Assembly: GCA_028565635.1 (NCBI GenBank)
Contig: JAOXYB010019516.1
Coordinates: forward strand, 1 to 15,548
Length of the DNA stretch: 15,548 bases
From: Phoronis ovalis
Lineage: Eukaryota > Phoronida > Phoronidae
Reading direction: 5' to 3'
Within the stretch, counting starts at the first letter, position 1. Each line of letters opens with the position of its first letter. The position numbers were made by a program, and so were the translations under genes. The notes under the pieces are model-generated. The model worked only from the letters and a program-made list of their open reading frames with translations, had not been told where the DNA came from and did no database searches. Shown piece after piece: positions 1 to 10,189 of the stretch.

Positions 1-540
1 TTTAAGGTTTGCCAGCCAGCCAGACTCGTCTGGGGAACAGATATTATGGGGAACAGACTCGGTGGGTGCTTCCGATGCAACACTGGTTTTTCACTTTTCC
101 CCCAATATAATATTTTAAAACAATATTTTTAATTATGGTTTTATAGTCAATTTAGAAAGATGAAGGACATAACACATTTAAAAAAATGGCCCTTAAATGG
201 GCCCTGGACCATACGCCGATTACAGAAGGGGACACTCCTGCTGGACCCTCCCCCATATGCCGTTTCACAGCGTGTGAACAGCCTCCGGCGATCCTGGTCC
301 GAGACACATAATTTACTACAAATGTACACCCCTTTTGAAAAAGTGTCTGACAGCCCTGCAAAAAAGCAACGCCCTATACATACTGTATATAGTTTCTTAC
401 CGTAGACTAAACCATCCACAGTGGGATCATAGCATACTACGCACGTATGTAAAAATCTACAACTTTGCACTCCATTTACGTATCGTATCTGTTCAGTTTC
501 ATAATTTGTCTGCTTTCGTGTTAACCTGAGAAACAAGAAT
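1..540. other. GC-richer patch with unrecognised open frames on both strands
   Basis: About 180-300 is clearly richer in G+C than its surroundings. It is open on + (160-405, 81 codons from ATG, starting MKDITHLKKWPLNGP) and on - (536-147, 129 codons). I recognise neither product. The minus frame is Cys-rich without a regular spacing, and neither frame has convincing splice sites or a signal peptide. GGCCC-TTAAAT-GGGCC (188-203) can form a small hairpin. At the left edge GGGGAACAGA is repeated at 32-41 and 48-57. It may be a decayed repeat fragment or part of an exon, and I cannot choose between them. Confidence 0.25.
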
Positions 541-596
541 AAAGCATAAATATGATAACACTATAAAACTATTGGAGTCATTGTTAAAAATACCCA

Positions 597-1026
597 CGGG
601 AAAATACCCCCGGGGGGTACTCAAGGTATTTTTGGTGGGGGTGAGCAGCCCAGTTGAAAATTTTGGATTTGGATTGTATACTTCTTACGGTATTTTTTTT
701 GGATTGTTACCGTAAAGAAATTCAAAAATTTGGATTGCTGCCAACTACTTACAGCAAATAATTTGGATTAATTTTAGGTTTGTATCCATAAAACGATTTT
801 TGGAATTTGGTTTGTATCAGTTAGTTTGCGTAAAAATGTATTAATATTCAAATATTTTAAAATTTTGGATTGCTACCCTTATATTTCACAAAACTTGGAT
901 TGCTACCCTTATATTTCAAAAAAAATTGGATTGGGTTTGCTAACGCAAGTTAAAATTTTGGATTGGGTTCCGCGGCACATCCCGTAGTCAAAAAACCTTG
1001 AGTACCCCCCCCCCCGGGAAAATACC
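597..1026. mobile_element. Small foldback/MITE-like element with GGATTG-rich interior
   Basis: The ends are inverted: GGGGGGTACTCAAGG at 612-626 on the left, and CCTTGAGTAC plus an 11-base C run at 996-1015 on the right. Just outside, CGGGAAAATACC is repeated directly (597-608 and 1015-1026) and could be a target duplication or part of the ends. The interior carries roughly nine degenerate copies of TTGGATTG between 662 and 970, including two near-identical units 30 bp apart at 867 and 897 (GGATTGCTACCCTTATATTT). There is no coding capacity, so it would be non-autonomous. The superfamily cannot be told from this copy. Confidence 0.6.
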
Positions 1027-2829
1027 AGTCCATTTAACTGCACATTAGTTCACTAAGCAAGGACACTGTGTCTTTATATTACGAGTTTCTGCTATGCCTC
1101 TGACTAGTGAGACATTTAACTTTCCACATAGCTCGGGACAGGCACTGCCACTACCAGGCTTGGTTACCTGTTCAAGATCGCCTAATAGTAATAGTATTAC
1201 TAATTAAAATATTAAATAGGATAATCCAACATTTAAATTTAAAATCAAGTCGATCCCTGGTATTTATTAATTTAATGAATATTACAACCTGTTGCTTTGT
1301 TACGATTGTCAGACAATCAATTAACGTTATATTATGCCTTAAAAATGAAATAAACAAACCTTGACGCTGAATTTTCAAAGAAAGCACGAACACTGCTTTC
1401 AAATGATGTCCATCAAAGCAGAGTAAGGACACTTCCGGCAATCTCACGTTATCTCGAGGAGACACTAATACAAACGAGAGTATGCATGAACTTCGATCTA
1501 TAACTCCTTGGAAAATTCTCACAAAGCAAAACAACGAAAAGGAAAGGGTGCTATACATTTCGTTTATTAATAAATAAATATGTGGTATAACAGTAATATA
1601 TAAATATATTTTGTACATAATTTTAAATTTAAAAAAATTATATAATGTAAAATGTTTTATATATAATAGATATTATATATAATAGATATTATTACATCAT
1701 AGGCATCACATCCTCGAGTTACAAAAGAATTAACATAAAAACAAATAAACATACATATAACATAATTAGAACGGTACTGGTTATATTGTTCTGACAATAA
1801 AATTTGTCATTCAGTTCAACAAGACATTATCTGACTCCTTAGTATGTAGACACATTGATTGATTCATTTTATTTTGGTACATGAAATATAACAAATACAT
1901 AAAATAAATAAATTTATTTACAATACTCAAGAATGGTGTTTCGTCTCCAAGGATAACATATAAAATTTTAAAAAAACTTATTTCCAGTGTGGTCCCTTAA
2001 TATGAAACAAAATAGTACACGGGTAATTTTTTATATAAATTGCCTTATAAAATTAAATATCAGTCAGTGACATCAATTGTTTGAACTTTTATAAAATACA
2101 TTAGTATTTCTAAAATAAAAAATTGCCAAATGTTTGTTCTTCATATAAATGACAACCAAAGACTGTGAGCAGTCTTTTTGTGAAATGTAGTGTCATATTT
2201 CAAATCTCAATTTTTTATCGGGGGTTTGCTTATGAAAGCAGCATATATGCCATATCATGCTCAACCTTATCACTGGATAATTGCTCCTGGAATTGTGTAT
2301 TTCTAAGCCTACATATCTATTTATTATATAATTATTTTGATGACAACACATTTTCTCCTGCATCAACTATTACGATCGCTTTTTAAGCAAGCAAATCAGT
2401 CTGCAAGTAAAAAATATTAAATTATTTTTTATATATTTGAATATCAATCCTAAAATAAAATATTGTAATAGTTTAATCAAGAACTAATATACACTAGTAC
2501 ACTGTTAACAATGGAACATGTCACAGCCAGAATTTGACAGTTATGACATAAAAAAATGTGTAATCACAAGTAGCATAAACCATCAGTGTATACCTTGACT
2601 TTCACTTCAAGGTGACAATTACGTAGTAGGGTCACTCATTCGGGTTACGATACATACTTAAAATTGATACTTCTGTGATGAATTGCACAAATTTTATGAC
2701 AAATATTTCTTTAACATCCATCAGAGTTTACTATATTCTACTTTAAATATGTTTAACGATACAGCAACAAGCAGATAATATAAAACAGCGCTATAAAAGA
2801 AAAAATAGAATTGCCAAAAAAAATGGTCC
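1027..2829. other. AT-rich stretch without a supported gene
   Basis: Mostly low-complexity A+T-rich DNA. A 148-codon open frame lies on the minus strand (1618-1172) but shows no family resemblance, and its first part is AT-rich, low-complexity and hydrophobic. Its central portion (about 1365-1520) is less AT-biased. ACCTTGA-8 nt-TCAAGGT (2592-2613) can form a 7-bp stem. Otherwise I see nothing. Confidence 0.4.
1659..1690. repeat. Two perfect 16-bp tandem copies, ATATATAATAGATATT
   Basis: The unit ATATATAATAGATATT occurs at 1659-1674 and 1675-1690 with no mismatch. It is a minor AT-rich tandem repeat of no evident function. Confidence 0.75.
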
Positions 2830-3153
2830 GTGAACTGCCAAAACGAAACGTCATGCAATGATGTAAACTCAATAAAATTTCAACATGACCTGCTGTTTAA
2901 TTCCACGCATGCGTCTACTGTTCTATTGTTAACAAATGTAACGCAGGATCCCCACACAAACCTCAAAAATGAATCCACAATTTCGATCTTCCTCTCATCT
3001 TCCACAGGCTGTAATGGAAGTGTCCAACCCCTGATCATGCACATCAAACTCAAATTCAAATGTTGTGGATGTGAAACTCGTCTCCGTGAAAGAAGAGTGC
3101 ATTCACTGCGTTGGGTAACTTGTATTGAGAACACTATGATATCCCGGGTATGA
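2830..3153 (+). other. GC-richer patch with an unrecognised open frame
   Basis: The frame is open for 107 codons on + with no ATG at its start, and the minus strand is also open (3134-2880, 84 codons). The plus frame would contain several N-x-S/T sequons (NETS, NST, NVT, NES, NGS) and a late cysteine cluster (CCGC), as in an extracellular protein. A pyrimidine-rich tract before TTCCACAG|GC (about 2990-3008) resembles an acceptor. No domain is recognisable, so it may equally be a decayed repeat or UTR. Confidence 0.15.
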
Positions 3154-4066
3154 TATTACTTCCCCGGGGTCATCTTGAAGTTTCTTGATCGATTTTTCCG
3201 TCGGCAAAATGTATTTTCAAGTTGAAAACAAGGATTAATATTAAGTATTATTTAAATTGCAATCGCCATCACGGCTTTGAGAGTATAAATGGTTGCAAAT
3301 TAAAAATATCAGATTCGTTTCAAGCCAGCTAGGAAACAATAGGAAATTAATTTTATTGACTTGCTCAGCAGGTGCCGTTTAACTTATAAGGAGGGGTAAT
3401 AAAACGTATTGTTAAAGATGTGCTGGCTTGTTTCTGGCCTCTGGAAACAGTCGGTGAAATCTATGTATTCAGGATTATAGGGTTTTACAGGGCTGGACAC
3501 TCAGATATAAGCCAAACGTCTAGAAACGATTAGATATGGACCATAAACAAAAAATTTCCAGAGTCTGTGATACACTTGAAACAAATAGAAACTTGCCTTT
3601 TCGCCTTGTGTGAAATCTGGAGGTTTAGGCGAACAGCTAATAAGTTAGCAAACCTTTGTGATCCTCTGAAACACACTAATATTGAATTCAGTTAAATTAA
3701 TTGTTGGTCCTACGCTAAACGCAAATTTTGACACAGCTGCGATTGCACAAAATGAAATCAATCACACAATACTTAATTCTTCATAATATAGGCCAATCAT
3801 AGCATGGCATCTACCACACTAGCTTCTTTCCGTGTAGCATGCAACGAATGGAGAAAAACAAATTTAGTTAATAGAAAAACACTTTTACTAAAAATCCTAC
3901 TGATCTGATCTCATACCTCTGTCACACGAACATGCTTAATTGTGTCCTATGTACTGATGCATACATGTGCACTTTACCATATTTATAACCGATCATCCAT
4001 TATAATACTTCTATCTGTCCATCCCTCGATACATCCACACCAACCCATCTATTAATCCTCCATTCT
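3154..4066. other. Non-coding stretch; one short inverted repeat
   Basis: No supported gene. CAAGCCAGC (3321-3329) and GCTGGCTTG (3422-3430) are perfect 9-bp inverted repeats bounding about 110 bp, possibly the ends of a tiny foldback element. The rest shows nothing I can name. Confidence 0.35.
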
Positions 4067-4142
4067 CCATCCACCTTCCATCCACCTTCCATCCACCTTC
4101 CATCCACCTTCCATCCACCTTCCATCCACCTTCCATCCACCT
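4067..4142. repeat. 11-bp minisatellite, CCATCCACCTT x about 6.9
   Basis: Six complete, perfect copies of CCATCCACCTT run from 4067 to 4132, followed by ten bases of a seventh. Looser CATCC/ACATCCA relatives precede it from about 4010, suggesting growth from a pyrimidine-rich seed. The array is likely polymorphic in length. Confidence 0.95.
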
Positions 4143-4918
4143 ATTGGATCGTTAATCATTTTAGTAATGGTTAGATGCTTAGCATGTTTAACAAATATCA
4201 GCTGCATGTTAATACTACATACACTCCATGATCCAATGGATATTCAACAAGTCCTTATGTTAAAAAACAAATCACGAAAAAATCACAGCAAGTTAAAAAA
4301 AGGTTGCAAAAAGGAAAAAAAAAAGTTGACCAAAAAGAAAATGTTCGCTGCTCCGAGTTAAGAGACCCCAATGCTCGCTGCTCACGAAACCCCCTCTCCC
4401 CCTATACCCATCATAAAACTTATTAGTTTCCTATCGTTGAAAAATTAAGTTGGAACAAGGCAAATGACGGTAGCAAGAGAAATAGACTTCTCTCTGGTTG
4501 TCAGCGTTATTTCATTGTTATGTTGCGTAACTGTTGTAGTTATCCCTTTGTTGTCACACACAAGCGATATACCGGGCCATTGTTAGTTTGTAGTCGAGTT
4601 TCGGATGTATGGGTACATTTTATATATGATTACGTCATACAATGTTATTACTTGGTCACCCACATTATGTGTTACAAAACGTACCAGATATAACGAAGAA
4701 GAATTGGAAGACAGACATCTACACGTCGGAGATTAATTTTATATACTGCTGTTGTTCCTAACTGTGACCCAGCCATGACGAACAGAAACATAATTCAACT
4801 GGTAAGGCATATCATGCATGATGCTGATTAACATGATAAGTTGCCATTTAGATAATTATACGAACCACAACGTTTCTAGTCCTGCACACATGACCCTATT
4901 ATGCACAGCCTATTGCTT
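4143..4918. other. Non-coding stretch
   Basis: A 64-codon + frame at 4167-4361 becomes lysine-rich only because it crosses A-rich sequence and is not credible as a gene. A loosely repeated CGCTGCTC motif followed by CCCC occurs around 4346-4392. Nothing else is supported. Confidence 0.4.
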
Positions 4919-5060
4919 GCACAAGCCGCCGTCGGCACAAGGCTGTGCTTAGTAGGGGATATGTGAGCATGACTACACTACAGAGTTATCGCACAAGCCG
5001 CCGTCGGCACAAGGCTGTGCTTAGTAGGGGATATGTGCAGGACTACAGAGTTATCGCACA
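4919..5060. repeat. Tandem duplication, 72-bp period, with paired mini-hairpins
   Basis: A block of about 47 bp beginning GCACAAGCCGCCGTCGGCAC is repeated almost perfectly at 4919 and 4991. The linker ACTACAGAGTTATCGCACA recurs after each copy (ending near 4995 and 5060), and a third copy starts but stops at 5060. Each block contains GCCG-CCGT-CGGC followed by GCACA-AGGC-TGTGC, two small adjacent hairpins. The GC-rich block stands out from its AT-rich neighbourhood. Confidence 0.85.
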
Positions 5061-5401
5061 ATCGTTGTATAGTAGGATCCATTTTTGTACATGAAACAGC
5101 ACAAAAAAATCCGGATAAAGGCAATTCTCGCTTAAATTCTTAATTTCGCTAGTCTCGGAAAACTTATTAAAATGACCAAAAAAACTTCGCTGTACATTTA
5201 GTTCGTTTAATCGTAAACGTATGTTCTTCATAAAACACGCTAAACGTGAAATATCTCGCATGGTTGTAAACCTTTGCTTCTATAACAAGTAAGACTACGA
5301 AATGAATTGCTTATATGGGATATTTAGTTCTGTTATTGGTTAGAATAGGTAATGACGATTTATGACACGCAAATACGTACATTATGGCTCTTGATCAGTT
5401 G
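5061..5401. other. Non-coding stretch
   Basis: A 72-codon minus-strand frame (5261-5043) overlaps the tandem duplication and has no recognisable features. I see no gene or repeat here. Confidence 0.4.
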
Positions 5402-5410
5402 CAAGTAGCA

Positions 5411-5699
5411 TAGACTTGCTCAAGTCCTTGTGAACATAAAAAAAAAAAAAAAAAAAAAAAATTATGTTTAATTCTCTTTTTTATGTCTTTTACATCAGTG
5501 TTTTTAATTATCTCGAAATTTTTTTTTTTATACTATCATATATATGTTGGGTGTTTGCCGTCAGCTAACACTCAACATATATATATGATAGTAAAAAAAA
5601 AAAATTTCAAAATAATTAAAAACACTGATGTAAAACACATAAAAAGAGAAATAAACATTAAATTTTTTTTTTAAGTTCACAGGGATTTGAGCAAGTCTA
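5411..5699. mobile_element. Foldback element, near-palindromic along its whole length
   Basis: Left end TAGACTTGCTCAAGTCCTTG (from 5411) matches the reverse complement of the right end, TAGACTTGCTCAAATCCCTG (reading back from 5699). The two arms then pair almost continuously: TTTTACATCAGTGTTTTTAA against TTAAAAACACTGATGTAAAA, CTATCATATATATGTTG against CAACATATATATATGATAG, with a short apex around TGCCGTCAGC (about 5557-5566). A 24-A run (5438-5461) faces a T run on the other arm. There is no coding capacity; the open frame at 5483-5674 is an artefact of the palindrome. CAAG tetranucleotides flank it at 5402 and 5700. Confidence 0.8.
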
Positions 5700-5703
5700 C
5701 AAG

Positions 5704-5968
5704 TAGACTGGCTCAAGTCTGCGTGGCCAAATATTATATTTTATTTAATATTTTATTTTCTCAACACAAAATATCATATTTTTAGTTATTTAGTTGGGTA
5801 AAATGTTTATACAACATAAAATATCATAATTTCAGTGTTTATGTATACCCTTGTTTGATTTGATAAAAAAAATTCAAAACTTCAAAATGTAAAGTAACAA
5901 ATAAAATTCATGTTTTAATGATTATGAAACAAAAGATTATCATTTTAGACTTGTGCAAGTCTAGTCTA
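5704..5968. mobile_element. Second, related foldback/MITE-like element directly adjacent
   Basis: Left end TAGACTGGCTCAAGTCTG (from 5704) and the reverse complement of the right end, TAGACTTGCACAAGTCTA (5947-5964), match at 15 of 18 bases and share their terminal sequence with the element at 5411-5699. The interior is AT-rich and not palindromic, with no open frame. The two elements are separated only by CAAG (5700-5703). CAAGTAGCA flanks the pair on both outer sides (5402-5410 and 5969-5977), as expected for a target duplication around a composite insertion. Confidence 0.55.
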
Positions 5969-5977
5969 CAAGTAGCA

Positions 5978-6787
5978 CATAAGCATCGAACTTCAGTGAT
6001 ATGCGTTAATTACTCGGGTCTCCCCATATGACATAGGGACATGTGTTGTTTGCTTTTGATGGCCATCTTTCATTTTACTCATCCACTAATTCTTACGATT
6101 CAAATAAGATTTGAGTTTTGATCCTCTGAATATATTTTCAGGCTTCTCAAATATTAATATTCCTTCCTCTCTGAACGAGCTAAATACAGCATTAGTAAAT
6201 AACACCAGGTGGCGCTAATAATCAGTGATTTTGGTAAACTTTTAACTGACAGTCCTGCAATTAACCTGAAAGTTGAATGTTCGCTCGGGTACATGTGTTC
6301 AGTTTGTGCAAATGTTTCTTGTCTAAAGGGACTGAAGAGCATAGTTTAAGCGGTCACGGAAACACACGAGCCTAAAGAGTTATTAATTAGTACTACTGCA
6401 CTAATGGAGATAGTCTGCAGGTACCCGGTGACTATTAATTTACAAAAGAGCCAATAAGAAAAGTCTACAAATTGCAGTACTATACAAGTTTCCTTGCATT
6501 TACATAGCATTTCCATATGAACATTTCGTGTGATAAAATTATTTCCACTTGAACCAATCCACAACCATTCTTAACTCGGATTGCTGCAGTGTAGCTGATA
6601 GCAGATGCGATGAAATTTGGAAGTATCAGTGTCCGCGGGATATTCTATTGTTTACCTGGTATGAGACAATTGCAGCATCAGGTAAACTTAAAGAAATCCG
6701 TTCGTTATTATACTGAAAACGCACCAGATAAATAGTTTGTTACAATTGTAAAATTATTATAAATGTTCAATGTCTTAGCACAGTAAA
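5978..6787. other. Non-coding stretch
   Basis: Two minus-strand frames (6342-6154 and 6564-6346) of 62 and 72 codons have no recognisable domain. I see no repeat or RNA gene. Confidence 0.4.
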
Positions 6788-7165
6788 GTATCGAAAAAGT
6801 TTTTTTTGTAATATTTCGAGTTTAACTTTGAAAAAAAGAAACAACATTTCTCTAGAAGTAATTAGAATTTTAATTTGTGCGCTGCTAAGGTGTTGTTCTT
6901 TACGAATAATTCAAATATTTTTAAATTATCTAATCACGGAAAGTCTTGGTAGCAGTCTTCTGAAGTCATTGTCAAGGTATCAAAAAAAGCTTACACTTCC
7001 TATTACGACTTGCAAAGGGTTATTGCCACTCGTCTGCTTACCAAAATATCGCGTGTTAATCAGTTTATCTTTCCTACAGTATATGCTTTATCTATCATAA
7101 CACCGGCATTAAATACCATTTTAAACCTCAAATGTTAACCCATTAAGTGCCAACTTTTTCGATAC
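6788..7165. mobile_element. MITE-like element with 14-bp perfect inverted ends
   Basis: GTATCGAAAAAGTT (6788-6801) is perfectly inverted at 7152-7165 (AACTTTTTCGATAC). AAAGTA/TACTTT lies just outside on both sides, extending the symmetry with a small offset. The 378-bp interior has a 90-codon + frame (6828-7100) with no ATG and no known domain, read here as chance. TTAACCCATTAAGTGCC just inside the right end recalls piggyBac-type TTAA-CCC termini, but it points the wrong way for this element, so no superfamily is assigned. Confidence 0.55.
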
Positions 7166-10030
7166 CTTACTTTATTTATCACTAAACAGAGTTACATATA
7201 TGAATACGTGTCTGAAATTAAATATTATGCAGACATGCACACTTGAATAATTACCAGTTAAATATTACGTAACTAGCATATGTACTGAAATATTAGTTAT
7301 AACATGTTATATTAAAATTCAAGATTTTCTAATATTCTGAAATTTCAATTTTCGATGATAATGTTAAAAGACTTGAGCTACTTTTCATATATTGAAACTA
7401 AATATTTAAGTTATTGACTGAGGAGACATTTTTAGCTCACCAAAGATTATTGACGTGTTATTAAGAAAAAAAAACATTTCTTAGGTGGACTATTCCCTGC
7501 TGTTCTTTTAATTAAACAGATCAGTTCTAATATAGATATAACAGTAAAAGTGTGATTTTTAAAATGTGTAGTTTTTATTATTATAGGCCAACAGGTGGAA
7601 TAATTATTTATTAACTTAACTAAACATTATCAGACCGAGTATTTGCCACTGAAGAATCAATAGGCCTAGCTTATGGCTCTTCCATCAGTTGATAAACTCC
7701 CCATTTCATGTTTCTAAGTACACTTTAGATGCAAACTACCAATCAATTTCACTACGAATAAAGGTTTATTTATCTTTAATCAGGAAATTATGAAATAAAA
7801 TTATATTAAAAAAATAAGTACACGCAGTATACTATATCAAAAGGAAAAAATCTAAACATAATATTTTGTTTTTAAGTTTGAAGATATGTAATACTTTCTA
7901 TTGAATGTATGCTTAGTTTGCATGTATAGTAAAAGGGGGAGGATACTGGAACAGCCAGGTATGAGAAAGGTCTATTTACAAGGAATATTTTAAGTATAGT
8001 ATTTAGTCAGAACTATCTGATATACAATTGTCTGTTGTCTAGATGTTTGATATCTAAAATTATTTTGTCGATATTTATGATTCTTTGACACAACCTGTTA
8101 ACAGGCCAATAAGGACAACCTTGCGACATTTAACTTAACATTTAGCTTTGTATCAATGAATATATATTCCAATGAATGCTTGAAAACGTATAAGGACTTC
8201 ATTTGAATATTTTAAACATATTTTTTTATTTTGGGCTAGAATGAATTTGATTGAAAATATGTACTAACTAAACATATGAATATTGGAAGAACAATTATTA
8301 ATAAAATCCGAAAATTCTACCCATCATATTACTTTTTATTAAATTGATCAGCTTAGCTAATATTAATGATGATGATACCTTATTTATTATTTACTAATGA
8401 TATTAACTGATAAAATTCTGGAACCTTCAAGAACGTGGTGACAAAAGTGTCGATGTTCTACACGGCCTAGGCCACATATATTTACGTTATATTTTAAATC
8501 ATGTGTGGTCATAACCATACTGGAGTACCTGTACACGATGTCTCATGTCATGGGTTATTGTGTAAAATAATCAACTATGCGTTTTACACGTACTACGTAC
8601 GGTAGGTAACATTTAGAAATCAGCGATCCACTATGCCTATTTTATGTCAGTGCAGTAATGACAAAGATACTATATACAGTTGTGTAGGCGAATGAGTGTT
8701 TCCTGATCTGGCTTTGAAAATTCCCTGGAAAAGGAACGGAATGCCTGGTGCCGAACAAGGATTGTGCAGCTAGTAAAGCTTAGTCACGTGCATGCTTCTC
8801 CAACTCACTTTTATCCTCTCCTGATAAAATGTGCCTAGTGCAAGCAATATTCTAAAAGCATGATATATGACCTTTCACTAAAGGTATACAATAATTATTA
8901 TTTTACTAATTGAAGAAGTCATTGATTATTCTAATCACTTCTCCGTAGCTTATTAAGGACATGGACATATATAACATAAATTATAAACCATCTACTTTGC
9001 GGCATTTAATTAGTCTATTTTAGCGAAGAATTAGCAATCCGTTGTCTGTCATTGTTACATATTTAATTGATGTGTATAAAGGGACCTGTTAACGCAGTCA
9101 TAATTCAACACTTTACCTACAGGGAAATATTTTCCCCAAAAGAAAATTCTATATCAATTATTTGAGCATTCTTCCTCAATTATGCATTGGATGTAAAGAC
9201 GGATATATTTGCAGTATATTTTGTATATTTGTCTAAGCATCTCACACAATGGAGATAATTGATTTTTTTAATGATTTTTGTTTCCGCTTTGTGTTGCACA
9301 AATCTTGTTTTCTTCGAAGTTTGATCTGTTTTTTTTGTAACGCAATGATGATAGTCAACAACACTTTCGACGTTCGTAATTTTCCTGCACCATCTTTCTG
9401 TTCCTTCAGTTTCCTTTTCAGCCTCGTATATGTACATTAGAAATAAACTTTATTTTTTTGTAGTGAATAAGTAGTTCACATGTTACTGATACAATGAATC
9501 AATGAAAGAAATGGTCAGCAAAAAGCATTAGGACCCCCTAAATCGCGGTAATGATGTTATTGTTTACTTGGTCTTTCGTGTAGGGTATGAAATCATTATA
9601 TTTTATCTTGTTTTCATGAGAATCTGTATATCACAGAATGCGGTTATGGCAAACTTGAATATGCTGTGAAACAGGTGGCATCGGACAACTCCGGGATAAC
9701 CTCCCCAATGGCTCTCCGATCGCCTCCTTATGTGTTGCATTCTCCATATATAAATACTGCATGGCTAGGTTAATGCTGTGTGCAACGCCTTCTTTCCCCG
9801 CTTATATATGTTGATCGTTTATGTAAATCAAACACTCTCTGTCCGTCATTCGAATCCTTATTAATATTAGAATAAAATCCCAATGGCTACTGAAGCGTTC
9901 TGATGAAGCAACTGGTAGTTCGCAAGCCAATACCTATACTGAGGGAGGAAGTCTCAAGAAGTCTGCCACCAGGTTTTGAAACAGACGCACTTTATTTTAT
10001 ATTAGTATGAGTTGACATAGTCTGTGTCAG
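7166..10030. other. Long AT-rich stretch without a supported gene
   Basis: No open frame here has recognisable features; overlapping 85- and 63-codon frames at 9180-9440 look like chance. A less AT-rich island at about 9640-9960 contains CATATATAAATAC (9747-9759) and TTCGAATCC (9849-9857), but no tRNA or exon can be assembled from it. CCTGTTAACAGG (about 8094-8105) is a 12-bp palindrome. Confidence 0.4.
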
Positions 10031-10148
10031 TGTGTCCTTTTCGAGGTACTTTGTTTTGGTTCATGGTTTATTTGTGTCCTTTTCGAGGTACTTTGTTTTG
10101 GTTCGTGGTTTGTGTCCTTTTCGAGGTACTTTGTTTTGGTTCATGGTT
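10031..10148. repeat. Tandem repeat, three copies of a 38-42 bp unit
   Basis: TGTGTCCTTTTCGAGGTACT...TTGGTTCATGGTT starts at 10031, 10073 and 10111. Copies 1 and 2 differ by a four-base length change after GGTT and one substitution (TTCATGG versus TTCGTGG); copy 3 matches copy 1 at that base. The minus-strand open frame through it reads a repeated KVPRKGHKP-like peptide only because of the tandem structure. Confidence 0.93.
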
Positions 10149-10159
10149 GTAGATAATAA

Positions 10160-10189
10160 TATATGTTGAATATATGTTGAATATATGTT
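10160..10189. repeat. 11-bp tandem repeat TATATGTTGAA x 2.7
   Basis: TATATGTTGAA occurs at 10160-10170 and 10171-10181, followed by eight bases of a third copy. It begins 11 bp after the larger repeat ending at 10148. Confidence 0.8.

Noticed and set aside
4167-4361. Lysine-rich 64-codon open frame
   Set aside because: The lysines come from A-rich sequence; there is no splice context or homology I can see.
4919-5060. CRISPR-like direct repeats
   Set aside because: Only two copies and a fragment, the linker is also repeated, and the context is eukaryotic. This is a simple tandem duplication.
5483-5674. 63-codon open frame
   Set aside because: It spans both arms of a palindrome and reads A/T homopolymers; there is no coding signal.
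6828-7100. 90-codon open frame inside a MITE-like element
   Set aside because: No ATG at its start, no domain and an AT-rich hydrophobic composition. I tried to see a transposase fragment in both strands and could not.
9762-9857. tRNA or tRNA-derived SINE suggested by TTCGAATCC and TGGCTAGGTTAA
   Set aside because: The A-box-like and B-box-like strings are too far apart, the B-box match is incomplete and no cloverleaf can be drawn.
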